DNA from: Poronia punctata
Lineage: Eukaryota; Ascomycota; Sordariomycetes; Xylariales; Xylariaceae
Assembly: GCA_022579005.1 (NCBI GenBank)
Contig: MU401457.1
Location: forward strand, 310,001 to 374,000
Direction of reading: 5' to 3'
Length of the DNA stretch: 64,000 nt
In this document: one piece after another, positions 10,613 through 22,879 of the stretch
Layout of the letters: every line of letters starts with the position of its first letter
Numbering within the stretch: the first letter of the stretch is position 1
Position numbers and translations under genes: made by a program
Notes under the pieces: model-generated
Database searches by the model: none
What the model saw: the letters and a program-made list of their open reading frames with translations, nothing else
What the model was told of the DNA's origin: nothing

Positions 10613-13600
10613 CTACAGCATCCCCTCCTCTACCTTGACTGCATTAATACAATCAACATACTTCCTCACATATTCCCCATCAATCACCGGAGCAGGATAA
10701 AACCCCTCCAACCCAAGAACATGTCTACCCACCTGACCCCCTTTCACCAACCCACCCGCCGTCTCATTATTACGTCCGTCAAGAATGGTAGTGATGCGAG
10801 CAAGTGAGCTCTTCGGATGACTTGTCGCATATGACAGTGCTCGCCAATGCCATTCCTCAAAAGGAAGTACCTTACCGCCCATCATTTTGAAAAAGTGGTC
10901 AAACGTCGGTGCTCGCGAATTGACCAAGTCGTAATCTTCACCTACCCTTCCTTGATCTTTCGTCATGATGGTGACGACGGTGTCGCATAGATAATCAACC
11001 GGTAAGACGGTAGACATGTCGGCATCTTGGAGTGAGGGAAAGGCGCCCAAGTCGAGACTTCCACTGATGAGGTTATGTAAAAAGTCGCCGCGGTCGAGTC
11101 GGAATCGACCATTACGAGTAGAGGCGGCGACGAAAGGGAAGCGATAGGATGTTGCTTTGGCGCCGCGGAAACGGGCCGCTGCTACCATTCGTTCCGCTAG
11201 GTATTTCGACGTGCCGTATCCGTACTCTCCGTCACGCTCCGTCAGGCCGTAACCGCCGTGGATGGGTAATGTGGAGATGGTGGAGATGAAATGGACAGCT
11301 TTACCACGGCCATAAGAAGCGAGACGGAGAACTTCATGTGTGCCGAGCATATTGGGGCCGATGTAGTCGTCTAGTGGATGCATCCAGTCGACGAGAGCGC
11401 CAGAATGAAGAATGGCATCTACTTTGTTGGCCAGGTCGTCAAACACATCTTCACAGAGGCCGAGCAGGGGTTGAGCGAGATGACCAACTACCGGTTGAAG
11501 TAATCCCTCATACTCGGACTCCCATAGACCATATCGCGTCAACGTGTTGATCATGCGTTCTTGTGCTTGACGGGTACCCTCGGCGCGTATGAGGTAGTAT
11601 GTGGATATGCCCCTTCTGAGCAACTCATGCACCATGAATGCGCCGACGAACCCTGTTGCCCCGGTCACCAAAACCGTTTTCGGTGTGCCAGACCAAGGAG
11701 TTGGGAGGGCGGCCAGATTGTCAAACTGCAACGTGGGATCCAAGAGTCCCTTTCGTATGGCTGCCATATCGATAGTAGGGAAACTAGCCGATGATGTCAA
11801 ACTCTTTGGAGGAGTCGTAGGAGTCGTAATCGTCGTATTTGGTGATGCGCCATCGACCCCCGACGTGCTGGATGAACCACTCCTGACCTCGCCGAGCAAC
11901 TGAGATAAAAGATACTCGCTAAGCGACTTGGAATCCGTGTGGAGAAGGGCAATGTTGGGTTGCAGCGCCAGACCTGTGCACGTCGCTAAATGGTTTCGGA
12001 TTAGAACTGCTGTCAAAGAATCGATGCCCAACTCCTTTAGAGGCCGGCTGGCATCTACATCCTCCATCCGATCATATCCCAACGCCTTGGCCATGGTTCC
12101 TCGGACTGTTCGCAACATGATGCTGCTGTGCTGTTCAGGAGTAGCCCCAACCAAAATGTCACGTAAATCGGCATTGTCATCGGGTTTCTGCTCGCCGACT
12201 TTGACTGGGCTTAGAAGAGAGCGCAAAAAGCTGGGTACCCCTCCCTGCTCTTCGTAGTAAGTCTTGAGTCGCTGCAAATCGAGGACAGCAGCTACGGTGA
12301 GCGCACGGCCCTGAGACACGGCCCGCTCGAATAGCTTCAGACCGGCTTCCGGGCCGAGAAAGTCCATTCCGAGCTGTGATAGATGAGCTCGAGTTGTCGA
12401 CACAAGAGTCGTCGTCATCCCATCTCCAGCCCAGGTTCCATATGCCACCGAAGTAGCCGGGAGGCCTTGGGAACGTCGCAGATAGGCAAGTCCGTCACCG
12501 AACGAGTTGGCCGCAGCGTAGTTTGCGAGTCCGGGCAAGCCCATGACGCCAGATATAGAGGAGAAGATCATAAAGAGATCCAGATCAAGATCCCTGGTCA
12601 GTTTGTGCAGATTCCATAGGCCATTCACCTTTGGCGCAAACGTCGTGGTGCACTTGCGAGGCGTCAAGGACAACAAGGTACCCGAGTCGACTACACCGGC
12701 CGCATGGATCACGCCGCGCAAGGGTCGGTCGGCGGTAAATAGTTCCATGCAAGACCTGAGACTACCGGCGTCTGCTACATCACCGGCAACTATGGTAGCT
12801 TGGGCACCCAGCTTGGACAGCTCAGCCACGAGTGCGCCGGCACCGGGAGAGTCCATACCACGGCGCGACATTAAAACCAAGTCGCGAATTCCATGGGAGC
12901 TCACCAGTCTGCGGGCTACACGGCCTCCGAGATCACCGAGGCCGCCAGTGACCAATACAGCGCCGTCGGTCCGGATCAAAGGCCGCCTCATAGACGATGG
13001 CGAAAGCTGGCTAGCTCGCTCCATATGCGGCATGAGCAGCTGTTCCTTCCGTATAGCAATCTCCGGGCAGTCACTTAGCATCAAGGCCAAACTCAAACTG
13101 CATGTTGTCCCGTCCTTTTCCTCGTCTACATCAACCATGCGCAGACGCAACTCTGGATGCTCGCTCCTAGCGGTACGCACTAGACCCCACAAGGTTGCGG
13201 CCCCGATCCCAACAGGCCGGTCGCCGATGGTAGTCCCTATGGCATGACGGGTGACCCATACCATTGGCCCAGCAAATCCAGTCTCGACAGCCTCTTGCAA
13301 AAGAGCTAGAGCCTTTGCGGTGAACTCGTGTGCCGTTTGGACAACATCGACACCCCAGTCCCACAGACAGAGTAGACCATCAAACTGTTCGGCCTCCTGA
13401 AGGCTCACAACGGGCAGCAACTGGATCCCCGTCTTGGATAAGACCTCTTGTGTCTGTCTCGTCCACTCCGACTTTTTAGACGCAGGAAGAAGACCCCATC
13501 TGCCATGAGTCTGGATTTTGCCCGTATCAACTTGATGCCAGTTCATTTCAAACATCATATTATCCACAGCTTGTGAAATATCACCATCAGTACTAGTGTT

Positions 13601-16600
13601 GTGTGAGTTGCTTTTAACCCCACTGGCCTCCTTTACGGGTCTGGAATTCACCCGTTGAAAGGCATAGGTTGGCAGTGTCACCCGCCGACAACCAAAAGGC
13701 TTAAAGTACGCGTCCCAGTCGACCGGTACGTGTCGTACATGCAACTGGCTGATGCTTTTCTGCATAACAGAGACGCCGTCCATGTTGGGCTTGAGAGAGG
13801 ACAGCCAAAGAGCATCGCTCGATCGAGAAACACCCGTCAAGCATGCCACGCCCAACCCACAAAGTATCGGACTGGGTCCAAGTTCGAGAAAGACGTTCAC
13901 TCCTTGATGTGCGAGCTCTTGGAAAGCATCGCTGAACCGAACAGCATGGCGCACCTGCTGAACCCAATAGTCGGCATTTTCCAGCTCACCGGCCAGGGCC
14001 AGTCTACCAGTCAGGCTGCTAACGACGGGAATCTTGGGCTGGTTAAGCCGGACGGTGCGGACCACTGCCTTGAAATCGTCTAGCATAGCCTCCACGTGGT
14101 GTGAGTGGAAAGCATGACTAGTATCAAGCACCTTGGTCTTATGGCCTAGTCCTGCAAAGTGCCACACCGCAGCGTCGACAGCCCCTGCATCTCCTGATAT
14201 GACTGTCTGAGATGGCGTATTATAGGCCGCCACTTCGAGTTGGCCAGTCCGGCCCAGTGCCTTGATTGCGGCCTCGACATCGACACCGCTCGCTTCTATC
14301 GATGCCATCTTTCCATCAACCGGAAGGGCATGCATCAAGCGACCACGCGCCATGACGAGTCGGCAGGCATCTGACAAACCCAAAACACCGGCAACATGAG
14401 CCACCGCTAACTCCCCTACACTATGCCCGAGAAGAACAGCAGGGTTCACGCCCCAGCTTTCCCATAGTCTCCAAAGAGATACCTCTAACGCGAATAGAGC
14501 GGTCTGGGCATAATCCGCACGTCTAAGCAAAGAAGCTTCCGCGCCCGTGCTTCCTGACTCGGGCCACATGACTTCGAGGAGGGGCCGCTCCAACCCGGTG
14601 AACAAGGCAGCCATCTCGTCTAGTGAATCCCGGAAAACAGGGTGTACAGCATACAGGTCCTTGCCCATCCCCGCATACTGGCTGCCCTGTCCGGTGAAGA
14701 GCATACCCAAAATGGGCTTGCCTGGGTCGTCTACATCGCACCGCTCGTTAAAGTTCGAGCTGGCCGAGGTCAGCTTTTCCAACAGCTGCGCCTTATCTCC
14801 TGCTGTCACAACCGTTCTGTGGCGAAAGTGTGTACGAGATGTGGCTAGCGAATAAGCTATATCGCTTAGGCGGTCGTCATGTCCAACGCTGTTCTTCATA
14901 TGAAGTAGAAGCTTTTCAGCCTGGGCCCTGAGAGCAGTGTTGGTGTTCCCCGACAGTACGAATGGGACAGTAGCAGGAGATACAGCCGACCTGTCCTTCC
15001 TAAGCTCTATCATTGATGACTTGGGACGCAGGTGGTCCTCAACGATAACATGAGCATTTGTGCCACCGATGCCAAAAGCACTCACACCAGCCCGGCGACG
15101 ACGTGTGTGACTTTGTCGCCATGGTCGGTTATCAAGGACCAACTCCATATTGGCGCTTTCCCAATCTAGCGCCGTCGTAGGTTTGCTGACATGTAATGTC
15201 TTGGGTAGACAATCTTTCTGCATAGACAGGACTACCTTGAATAAGCCAACGAGCCCAGCGGCGGCTTGAGTATGGCCAATGTTGGACTTGGCGGACCCGA
15301 CCCTGAGAGGCTCCGAGCGATGATCATCAGGCCCAAAGACCTCTGCCAGCGCGGTAGCTTCGATAGGGTCGCCCAGCTTGGTAGCAGTGCCGTGAGCCTC
15401 GACGTAGTCAATGTCGCCTGGTCCTGCCGCAGCACGGGCTAGGGCAGTGCGGATGAGTGTCGCTTGGCCAGGGCCACTAGGGGCCGTTAGCCCAACGCTA
15501 TGGCCCCCGTGCATCACGGCGGTACCGCTCAGTACCGCATGGATTTCGTCACCGTCGCGTTGGGCATCGGAGAGTCTCTTCAAGAGCACGAGGGCAGCCC
15601 CCTCACTGAACCCGGTGCCGTCTGCATCGTCCGAGAAAGCTCTACAGCGGCCATCGGTTGAAAGACCACGGAGTTTGCTAAACTCGACGTGGATGCCCGG
15701 GTTCAGGAGAAGGCTTACACCGCCGACCAAGGCCATGCTGCACTCTCCTAAACGCAAAGCGTTGCAGGCCAGGTGCGTGGCCACTAGAGACGATGAACAC
15801 GCCGTGTCGATCGTCATAGACGGTCCTTGTAGACCGAGCGTATAGGAAAGACGGCCGGACAAGGTAGCATTAGCACTCCCGGCGATAGAGTGCCCCTTGA
15901 GGTCGGAAGCTGTCGAGTTTGTCGTTCCATTCTGGCTGATGCCAACGAAAACGCCCGTTGCACTACCACTAAGTTGGTCTCTCGTATAGCCCGCCCGTTC
16001 AAAGATTTCCCAACCCAACTCCAACACCAAGTGTTGCGTCGGATCCATTGCCTGTGCCTCACGCGGCGAGATGCCAAAGAAGGATGAATCGTACGAGTGT
16101 ACCGAGTCGATGAAACCACCTTGGCGGCAATACGACGTGCCATCAACATCGGGGTCGGCGTTGTATAACTTATCGGCATCCCAACGGTCCTTGGGAACAT
16201 CAACAATGGCGTCACCGCCTCTCTCCAACAGATCCCAAAAGTCTTCTGGCGTCACAACACCGCCCGGCAAGCGACAAGCCATGGAGATGACGGCAATCTT
16301 TTCGTTTACACTGCCGATGCCATTTACCACGGGCTGAAGTATCTCTCTCTGCTTTGGCTGTTCCTCGGCTGTTCCCGCGAGGTATGCAGCCAACGCTTCG
16401 ATCGTGTAGTGCTCGAGCAGCTTAGGTACTGGCACAGGCCGGCAAAGCTGTTTTTCCAGTGCTGTTTGCATGCGGATGATACGCACTGAATCGCCGCCAA
16501 TGTTGAAGAAATTATCTTCTATCCCGATCCGATCATGGCCAAGAATGTCTCGCCAGATAGCCAGTATCTGTCGCTCCAACTCGGACGTTGGCTGAGCCAT

Positions 16601-18187
16601 GATTCGATGTTGCATCGCCTCGATTGGATCCGGAAGGGCCTTTCGGTTGACCTTCTGGCTAGGAGACAATGGTAATGCATCCATTGGCACAAAGAATGTC
16701 GGCATCATGTAGTCTGGGAGGCGCTCGGAAACCCATGGGCGGAGTATGCTGTCAAGCGAAGTCGCAGCGCCGAGGGGATCGTGGAGCACACAATAAGCCA
16801 GTAAGCGGTCGTCGCGGGCGATAACAACAGCCTCGGACACCATGTCGTGTTCGAGGAGAGCTGCCTCTATATCACCGACCTCGATACGATGACTGCGGAC
16901 CTTGACCACACCATCTTCTATGCGACCTATGACCTGAAGCTTGCCCGGTCCTACAAATCGAGCCAGGTCACCGGTGCGGAAGAATCTACCGCCATGGAAA
17001 GGGTTCGCCAGAAAGCGAGCGTTGGTGAGCTCGGCATTATTGCGGTAGCCGTTCGATACACTGCCACCACCGATATATACTTCACCTTGACATCCCATCG
17101 GCACGGGTGACGAAGTGTCGTCGAGGAGGTAGATTCGACCATTAGCAACTGGGTTCCCGACGACGATATCACCCTCTCGGACTCTACCAATGCTTCCGTA
17201 CGTCGTTTCGCATGGCCCATACACGTTCCACACCGAGTCGGCAGAAGCAAGCAGGCGGTCTGCGAGGTAACGAGATAGTGGTTCACCACCGCATAGTATC
17301 TTACCAAGTCGCGGTTCCCCCTTCCACCCGGACTCCAGGAGCATCGTCCACGTCGCAGGTGTCGCTTGAAAGATGGTGACATGGTGGCGCTTCATCAACC
17401 GGACGAGCTCACGCGGATCCTTGGATGCACTTGTATGGGCGATGACCATTGTGGCACCAGATACAAGTGGTAGTAACAGCTCGAGAGCGGACATATCAAA
17501 GGAAATGGTGGTGACGGCAAGCAATACATCGTCTTCGTTGCAGCCAGGATCGTACTTCCGCAGCGAGCCAAGAAAGTTGGATGAGGCCCCATGGCTGATC
17601 TCTACGCCTTTCGGCCGCCCGGTCGAGCCAGATGTATAGATAACATAGGCCAAATCAGCTATCTGGATTTCGGTATTGAGATTGGTCGCGTCAGTGATGG
17701 ATTCGTCTCGCGCCTCGCCAACACTCAGGCATATTTCTTTCCATCGTGCGAGACCGCTACTGAGACCGTCGCTCTCACTGAAAAGAATGAGTTTCGGATC
17801 AGCGTCTTCAACCATTTGGTTAATTCGTTCGGCAGGGAATTTTGAGTCGATAGGCACATAAGCGGCCCCCAGCTTAACCACAGCTAGCATCACCACGATT
17901 AGGTCGATAGAGCGCGCCACGGCAAGGCCGACCAAGTCGCCATGTTGTAAACCTCGCTTTGCAAGGCTTCGTGCCAGAATGTTGGCTGACGCATTGAGTC
18001 CTTTGAAGGATATCTCGTTGTCATCGTGGATTAGGGCGATGTTGTCCGGGAAGCTATCTACAATTTCTTCAAATAGCTTATCCAATCGATGGCCTAGTAA
18101 AGAAACGTCGTCGGTGGCATTGAAATCTTTGACCAGTATTCGGTAGTCTTCTGCTGAGATAGGACTCGCCTTTCCCCGGGAAGACAT
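10613..18187 (-). CDS. swnK: Hybrid NRPS-PKS synthase A-T-KS-AT-KR-T-R (swnK type)
   Basis: Single exon, 2,524 residues from ATG 18187; a longer frame would need a TTG start at 18229. Domains in order: adenylation about 25-525 with [11 protein letters not shown] and the invariant Lys in VNRKALP; carrier 1 with IGGDS, Ser567; ketosynthase about 630-1052 with DTACSSS Cys797, His932 and His972; acyltransferase about 1161-1466 with GHSVGE Ser1256; ketoreductase from about 1740 with [10 protein letters not shown] and Tyr1890; carrier 2 with LGIDSL Ser2057; terminal thioester reductase from about 2172 with VTGATGFVG and YGTSK (Tyr2324, Lys2328). There is no condensation, dehydratase, enoylreductase or methyltransferase domain. 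This order is the hallmark of SwnK: pipecolate is loaded, extended once with malonyl-CoA, ketoreduced and released reductively. Flanking genes agree. All catalytic residues listed are present, so it looks functional. Confidence 0.93.
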   Translation of the reverse strand: MSSRGKASPISAEDYRILVKDFNATDDVSLLGHRLDKLFEEIVDSFPDNIALIHDDNEISFKGLNASANILARSLAKRGLQHGDLVGLAVARSIDLIVVMLAVVKLGAAYVPIDSKFPAERINQMVEDADPKLILFSESDGLSSGLARWKEICLSVGEARDESITDATNLNTEIQIADLAYVIYTSGSTGRPKGVEISHGASSNFLGSLRKYDPGCNEDDVLLAVTTISFDMSALELLLPLVSGATMVIAHTSASKDPRELVRLMKRHHVTIFQATPATWTMLLESGWKGEPRLGKILCGGEPLSRYLADRLLASADSVWNVYGPCETTYGSIGRVREGDIVVGNPVANGRIYLLDDTSSPVPMGCQGEVYIGGGSVSNGYRNNAELTNARFLANPFHGGRFFRTGDLARFVGPGKLQVIGRIEDGVVKVRSHRIEVGDIEAALLEHDMVSEAVVIARDDRLLAYCVLHDPLGAATSLDSILRPWVSERLPDYMMPTFFVPMDALPLSPSQKVNRKALPDPIEAMQHRIMAQPTSELERQILAIWRDILGHDRIGIEDNFFNIGGDSVRIIRMQTALEKQLCRPVPVPKLLEHYTIEALAAYLAGTAEEQPKQREILQPVVNGIGSVNEKIAVISMACRLPGGVVTPEDFWDLLERGGDAIVDVPKDRWDADKLYNADPDVDGTSYCRQGGFIDSVHSYDSSFFGISPREAQAMDPTQHLVLELGWEIFERAGYTRDQLSGSATGVFVGISQNGTTNSTASDLKGHSIAGSANATLSGRLSYTLGLQGPSMTIDTACSSSLVATHLACNALRLGECSMALVGGVSLLLNPGIHVEFSKLRGLSTDGRCRAFSDDADGTGFSEGAALVLLKRLSDAQRDGDEIHAVLSGTAVMHGGHSVGLTAPSGPGQATLIRTALARAAAGPGDIDYVEAHGTATKLGDPIEATALAEVFGPDDHRSEPLRVGSAKSNIGHTQAAAGLVGLFKVVLSMQKDCLPKTLHVSKPTTALDWESANMELVLDNRPWRQSHTRRRRAGVSAFGIGGTNAHVIVEDHLRPKSSMIELRKDRSAVSPATVPFVLSGNTNTALRAQAEKLLLHMKNSVGHDDRLSDIAYSLATSRTHFRHRTVVTAGDKAQLLEKLTSASSNFNERCDVDDPGKPILGMLFTGQGSQYAGMGKDLYAVHPVFRDSLDEMAALFTGLERPLLEVMWPESGSTGAEASLLRRADYAQTALFALEVSLWRLWESWGVNPAVLLGHSVGELAVAHVAGVLGLSDACRLVMARGRLMHALPVDGKMASIEASGVDVEAAIKALGRTGQLEVAAYNTPSQTVISGDAGAVDAAVWHFAGLGHKTKVLDTSHAFHSHHVEAMLDDFKAVVRTVRLNQPKIPVVSSLTGRLALAGELENADYWVQQVRHAVRFSDAFQELAHQGVNVFLELGPSPILCGLGVACLTGVSRSSDALWLSSLKPNMDGVSVMQKSISQLHVRHVPVDWDAYFKPFGCRRVTLPTYAFQRVNSRPVKEASGVKSNSHNTSTDGDISQAVDNMMFEMNWHQVDTGKIQTHGRWGLLPASKKSEWTRQTQEVLSKTGIQLLPVVSLQEAEQFDGLLCLWDWGVDVVQTAHEFTAKALALLQEAVETGFAGPMVWVTRHAIGTTIGDRPVGIGAATLWGLVRTARSEHPELRLRMVDVDEEKDGTTCSLSLALMLSDCPEIAIRKEQLLMPHMERASQLSPSSMRRPLIRTDGAVLVTGGLGDLGGRVARRLVSSHGIRDLVLMSRRGMDSPGAGALVAELSKLGAQATIVAGDVADAGSLRSCMELFTADRPLRGVIHAAGVVDSGTLLSLTPRKCTTTFAPKVNGLWNLHKLTRDLDLDLFMIFSSISGVMGLPGLANYAAANSFGDGLAYLRRSQGLPATSVAYGTWAGDGMTTTLVSTTRAHLSQLGMDFLGPEAGLKLFERAVSQGRALTVAAVLDLQRLKTYYEEQGGVPSFLRSLLSPVKVGEQKPDDNADLRDILVGATPEQHSSIMLRTVRGTMAKALGYDRMEDVDASRPLKELGIDSLTAVLIRNHLATCTGLALQPNIALLHTDSKSLSEYLLSQLLGEVRSGSSSTSGVDGASPNTTITTPTTPPKSLTSSASFPTIDMAAIRKGLLDPTLQFDNLAALPTPWSGTPKTVLVTGATGFVGAFMVHELLRRGISTYYLIRAEGTRQAQERMINTLTRYGLWESEYEGLLQPVVGHLAQPLLGLCEDVFDDLANKVDAILHSGALVDWMHPLDDYIGPNMLGTHEVLRLASYGRGKAVHFISTISTLPIHGGYGLTERDGEYGYGTSKYLAERMVAAARFRGAKATSYRFPFVAASTRNGRFRLDRGDFLHNLISGSLDLGAFPSLQDADMSTVLPVDYLCDTVVTIMTKDQGRVGEDYDLVNSRAPTFDHFFKMMGGKVLPFEEWHWRALSYATSHPKSSLARITTILDGRNNETAGGLVKGGQVGRHVLGLEGFYPAPVIDGEYVRKYVDCINAVKVEEGML

Positions 18188-21157
18188 CTCTTGGTGGTAT
18201 AGTAAAAAGGGGGGGAGATCCTTATCCAAGGTACCGTGTAATTGCCAGGGCTGGTGTTTCTGGGTTGGGTTCTACAGCCTCTAATAGTGGTTGTACTTGA
18301 TATAAAAGACATAGCTTATCAGTGCCCGTTCCGTTTCAGAAAGCAGTAATAGACCATGGTCGGCGGCCTCTGCGTTTCGGATGAGTTGCATATCTGACAA
18401 GACACTCACCTTCGGATAAGGATCGGACCAGCTTGACAGCCACTGCTGAGCTACGACTGTCAATAGTTGAGCTGCCGCAAATGGAACGAAGGGATAGGCT
18501 GTTGACTAGCACTAAGGTGCGCACTGGCGATGGTGCTATAGGTAGATCATGGTTCCGGGAAACCCTCTGTTCCTCGGACGGACAGACCGTCAACAGTCTA
18601 GACGGTGAAACCAGGGTGATGGAAGCCAGACTTGTGCGGTGTGTGTTGATTCCGGAGGTGGTGGATAGGCCGACATAGGATATTCGAATATAACCGTTGC
18701 CGCCTGGGCAAACACTATACAGGCAATTAATTACCGAAGCGATTGGAGACAATGCATCCCTACGAAGATGATTGGAGACTGTCTTGTTAGTGAAAGCTAC
18801 GTGCCATTTACACTCCGGGAGTAATTGTCCCCGAAATTCTTCCTGTTACAAGGGAGCTGAGTATACGATAGCCTGCATTAGAAAAAGGAGGAGCGGACTA
18901 TGAATGAGCGCCGTAAGCGCAAAAAAAACGCAGCGCCGTGGAGACGCGGGACGGACCGGTGATGTGACCTCTCTCTTGAAGTCAATATGCTATTGTGTCG
19001 GCTCTAAAGATGGATTCCCTTTCTGCAGCTAGTGGGTGTCATTTCACAACGAGTGGTGTACATCTCCTCGTGTTTTGAGGGATTGCCTGCATGGCTTTTT
19101 CCTTTTGCCTTTGCCGTTTCCCATCATCAAAGCCCATCATGAGCATTTAACGTGTCTGGGATAGTCATGCATGCATGGCTCCATTTGGAGGCTCTTCTTT
19201 TTTCACTCGTCGTTATAAGAAGTGTCAGGCAATGATTTGCTCCCACCTTAAACTCGATTAACACCTTGCAAACGCCGAATCCAAATGAATGCAGGGTAAT
19301 GGCTCCCAAACAGGGACAATGCACTTGAGATGATGCACGTCATCGTTAGTCTAGAGGCAAGGAGCGGGGGAGCAGGGGACCGAGAGGAAGGTAGGGTTGC
19401 GGTCAAGATGCAGCATTTATTGCATAGGAGGGGTATCGGATGCGCTCAAGCTAGGGGAAGTTCACCTACTTACTTGATATCACATTCAGCTCTTCTCGCG
19501 TAGGAAGGCCTGCAACGACAACGTGTCTAGGCCATGTCCATTTTCTGGAGTGGACCATCCCGCAGTGTACTCGCCGCTTTAGCTCCTTACTTCGAACCCC
19601 TTATAGGATCGGACTAAAGCGGTACTGCCTAGACGCAAGGGTACTCAATACCCTCACCCGTCTCCCCTCACGCGGGTTTCTTGCGTCTTTGCCGCGATGC
19701 CCATTTATTTCCGCATCTTTTGTTTGATAGGTGATAGAATAGATCAACGGGATATCTCCCGTTACATCGCTTTGTTATCTCACCTGTGTGTGAGTTGTAC
19801 CAAAAGGTTTCTGTCGGCATCGAACTTGTTGCGGTTTCGGGGGAGGGGTAGAAGCTTGCTTAGTAGGTAGCCAAGGTGATATCGGTTACGCGTAGATTGG
19901 CCAGATATTGCTAGTACCATCAAAGTCTAGTGACAATAGATACCCAGACTTTCTACTCGTATATGAGTGCTCTGTAAAGGCATGTATCACATGAAAGGGG
20001 CTCCGCATGGACCAGCACGGCATAAACGTCTATGCATAGCGTTGAGTTTAGATATGTCCTCTGCCCTGCTGTTCTTGCTTGTTATCTTGTGGTCGGGGAA
20101 TGACAGGCTTCCCTGGACGAAATCTAAAGTCAACATAGATAGGCGTCATCCTCGTCTTACCATCACCCGCGTCTAGGTGTCTTCCGAAGGGATCATCAAA
20201 GTAAGTAGGTATCTCCACCTTGGATCGGTGTAGTAAAACCTTATCTTCAGGAGATTGCTAACCCAAGGGTGTGTCGACTACCGGTATCACTGCAGCAACG
20301 GTCGTTGGTTAGTTCACTTTGTTCATCGGTTTGTCGTTGGATTCTCTGTCGCAAAAGGGATTAAGGGATCTCAAGTCCCTCCATCTTGTAGGTATCCGCG
20401 ATTCCAAGATAATAGGTACGTGTAGATGAGGAAGATACTTACCTACCTGGACGCACTGACGTAGCTGAAAATCAAAGTTTGCTGGAATGGCCCAGCCACG
20501 TCAAGCCACAACCAGAAACCACTCTGGGAAGCTACTATCCCCTCCTCTCCCTCACAGCACTTGCACCGTAACAATAGGGCGCGTCGCTCCCAGACACATA
20601 CGGGAAAATCATATAGGGAAGATGGAGAAGTAGAAGTAGGAATCCCCTTACAAACAAGGAGGTATACCTAGTTCACTAATATACATATAGTAAGTAGGAC
20701 GAATACAAACAGAGAAGGTTGGGCTTCTGGTTCTCCGGCCTTCTTGGGTAGGGTCAACGCGATGGCGCAGGTCAACTTTAACAGACCAAGTTGTTCAATA
20801 TCTTACCTTCCAATAGTGAAGACTACCTAGGGGAAGATGTAGGTTAGTTGCAGAGGTATAATACATGGTATATTGCAGTGGTTTACACGCCGTTCACGTG
20901 TGCGATGAAGGGTAAGGGGGTATATATCTCAGTAATACTCAGTCCAACATGTAGTACTTAATAAAAAGATATATTGTCAAAGACTGATTGGTATCTATAT
21001 TTGCACGTCCCGTATCCTAATCCGTCCACCGAGGGCAGCCACACACAAGAAATCGATACAAGACTCATTTGCTTGTCTACAAAACCCCAAACCACTACCG
21101 TAGCCGTCAACTCCGGACAACGCCAATACCGATACCTAAAACGTGGAGAAGCGATAA
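18188..21157. other. Long intergenic region upstream of the synthase
   Basis: About 3 kb holding the synthase promoter at its left end and the 3' end of the membrane-protein gene at its right. Short frames overlap one another and show no families. A 9-bp perfect inverted repeat, CCGCTTTAG...CTAAAGCGG, lies at 19574-19622. This marks the right border of the metabolite cluster. Confidence 0.5.
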
Positions 21158-22879
21158 TCAACCCTCAATCATCCTATCCTCGACATTCGACCCGCGAAGT
21201 GCCAACTGCAGCCTCTCGTCCTCTTCCGCACCGATGCGTCGCCTGGCCTGTTCCAATCTCTCTATGCCGGCATTGATCGTCTCGATATGAACATGTAGTG
21301 GGATGGACGAGGTATTAGCTAGCAGTTCCGGCGCCGCCACACGATCACGCAAATCACCTAATTTGGATTGGATATCGCCAAGGTCGTGAATGAGTCCCAG
21401 CAGCTGTCTGATGGCCGACTGGCGCTGGACCTCGATTTGGTTGAGGAGAGAGAGCTGTTGGTTCAGGTTATGAAGGTGGCGGTTGTTGAGCCCTAGGAGT
21501 GTCCACAGGGTATAGAATACCTGGTTGTGCTTCTCCTTGACGGTATTGCTGCTGCGGACTACATGTTCGTTGATGTGCTGCATGTGGTCCTCCGCCTGTG
21601 ATAGAAGCCGAAGTATGGCCTGGGCCTCGAGGATGAGATCCGCAATCTTATCCGACACGTAGGCTGTGTGTTCGATGTATTTGTCTAGTAGGAAGCGTTC
21701 CTCGAACACGACGGGCTGGAATGGAGAAAGAAGCCAGTCGACAGTCCGGGACAAGAAATTGTTCCGTTCTTCGCGCTTTTCGGCGACCGAGTCGATGTAC
21801 CTAGACGTCCAGCGGTTGATATTGATCACGCTATCGACAGCGCTCCCCACGTGCGTGTTGAATACTTGGAGATCGCTCGTTGTTTGATGGATCGAGTTGA
21901 TATAGCCGTCAAACTCGAGCACCAGCTCGTTGCGCGCCGGTAATTCGCTATGCTTGACTACGGTCCGTAGATCACGAACCGAAGCTTCCGATCTCAACAT
22001 TCCCATGGGCAATGTCACGCCATCCGCCGAATCCTGCAAGACTTTCTCGAACTGGGCTTGCACCTGCATGAGTTCATCAAACTCGACGGAATGTCCGCCT
22101 CGGTGCGAGTCGCCTCCTTGAGATTCTGGGCAGAATGGCAAGTTCAGAAGTGAAGCACCTGGCATGCGACAAACGGGCTGTAATGACGCGGTGACTGATT
22201 GGGTAATCATATTTTTGCCCATGGTAGCGACGCCGGTCGCTAGATAGACGGCTACGAACATGGCCACGGGCCATTTGGCGAGGCGGAGGGCCATGCCCAA
22301 GACGGACAAAACCCAGGCTAAGCAGTCGTAAAGGAACTCGGGAACCGAGGCAGCAGCTCTTTCCGAGACGCCAGGCCTCTGTTGAGGACCCGCGAACTTC
22401 CTAACTGCTGCTCGAGGTTGTGGTTCGGGTGTTGCGTGTCGGAACCCACCGGAGTACTCCCGTCGCGGATTCCTTCTTCGCATCTGCGCGCCCTCATCTA
22501 CCATGCGACGGCCTGTTCTGGGTGAACGGTCACTGGTGCGTCGCGGACTAGCCGCCGTATCGACTGTAGGCATAAAGAACTCTGGAGTAGACGCGCGCTC
22601 TGTGGTTACCGAGGCGTGTCGGGTAGAAGCTATGGAAGGTTGAAATGGCACCCGTAGAATAACTTGATCTTCGTCGGCTCCGTCTGCAAAGTCCCGAATG
22701 CTGTCCTGAGAGTCGGTACCTTGCGACGACGCGGTGCTCTGTGACGGTCCAGCCGCCATGAACTCCTCCACCATGTCATCGTGTATAATCGAGGTATCGA
22801 AACTCTCATTCTCGCCTTCCACGAGACGCCAGGAACCTCCGACGGGGATTTTCGAACCGGACCTCCTCCGACCTGACAT
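21158..22879 (-). CDS. Conserved fungal single-pass coiled-coil membrane protein, function unknown
   Basis: Single exon, 573 residues from ATG 22879 (the longer frame starts with TTG at 22900). Residues 1-180 are basic, Ser/Arg-rich and probably disordered, with many SPR/RTS phosphorylation-like sites. One hydrophobic segment at about 189-217 is the only clear membrane helix. The remaining 330 residues are largely helical, with Gln/Leu/His-rich heptad-like stretches around NLNQQLSLLNQIEVQRQSA that suggest a coiled coil. I do not recognise a named family. The layout (disordered N-terminus, one helix, coiled coil) resembles nuclear-envelope or ER tethering proteins, but this is only a shape comparison. 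It is divergent from the tRNA-synthetase gene. Confidence 0.75.
   Translation of the reverse strand: MSGRRRSGSKIPVGGSWRLVEGENESFDTSIIHDDMVEEFMAAGPSQSTASSQGTDSQDSIRDFADGADEDQVILRVPFQPSIASTRHASVTTERASTPEFFMPTVDTAASPRRTSDRSPRTGRRMVDEGAQMRRRNPRREYSGGFRHATPEPQPRAAVRKFAGPQQRPGVSERAAASVPEFLYDCLAWVLSVLGMALRLAKWPVAMFVAVYLATGVATMGKNMITQSVTASLQPVCRMPGASLLNLPFCPESQGGDSHRGGHSVEFDELMQVQAQFEKVLQDSADGVTLPMGMLRSEASVRDLRTVVKHSELPARNELVLEFDGYINSIHQTTSDLQVFNTHVGSAVDSVININRWTSRYIDSVAEKREERNNFLSRTVDWLLSPFQPVVFEERFLLDKYIEHTAYVSDKIADLILEAQAILRLLSQAEDHMQHINEHVVRSSNTVKEKHNQVFYTLWTLLGLNNRHLHNLNQQLSLLNQIEVQRQSAIRQLLGLIHDLGDIQSKLGDLRDRVAAPELLANTSSIPLHVHIETINAGIERLEQARRRIGAEEDERLQLALRGSNVEDRMIEG

Noticed and set aside
18187..18229. 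Extension of the synthase to a TTG start at 18229
   Set aside because: Nuclear fungal genes start at ATG; the ATG at 18187 leaves a complete adenylation domain.
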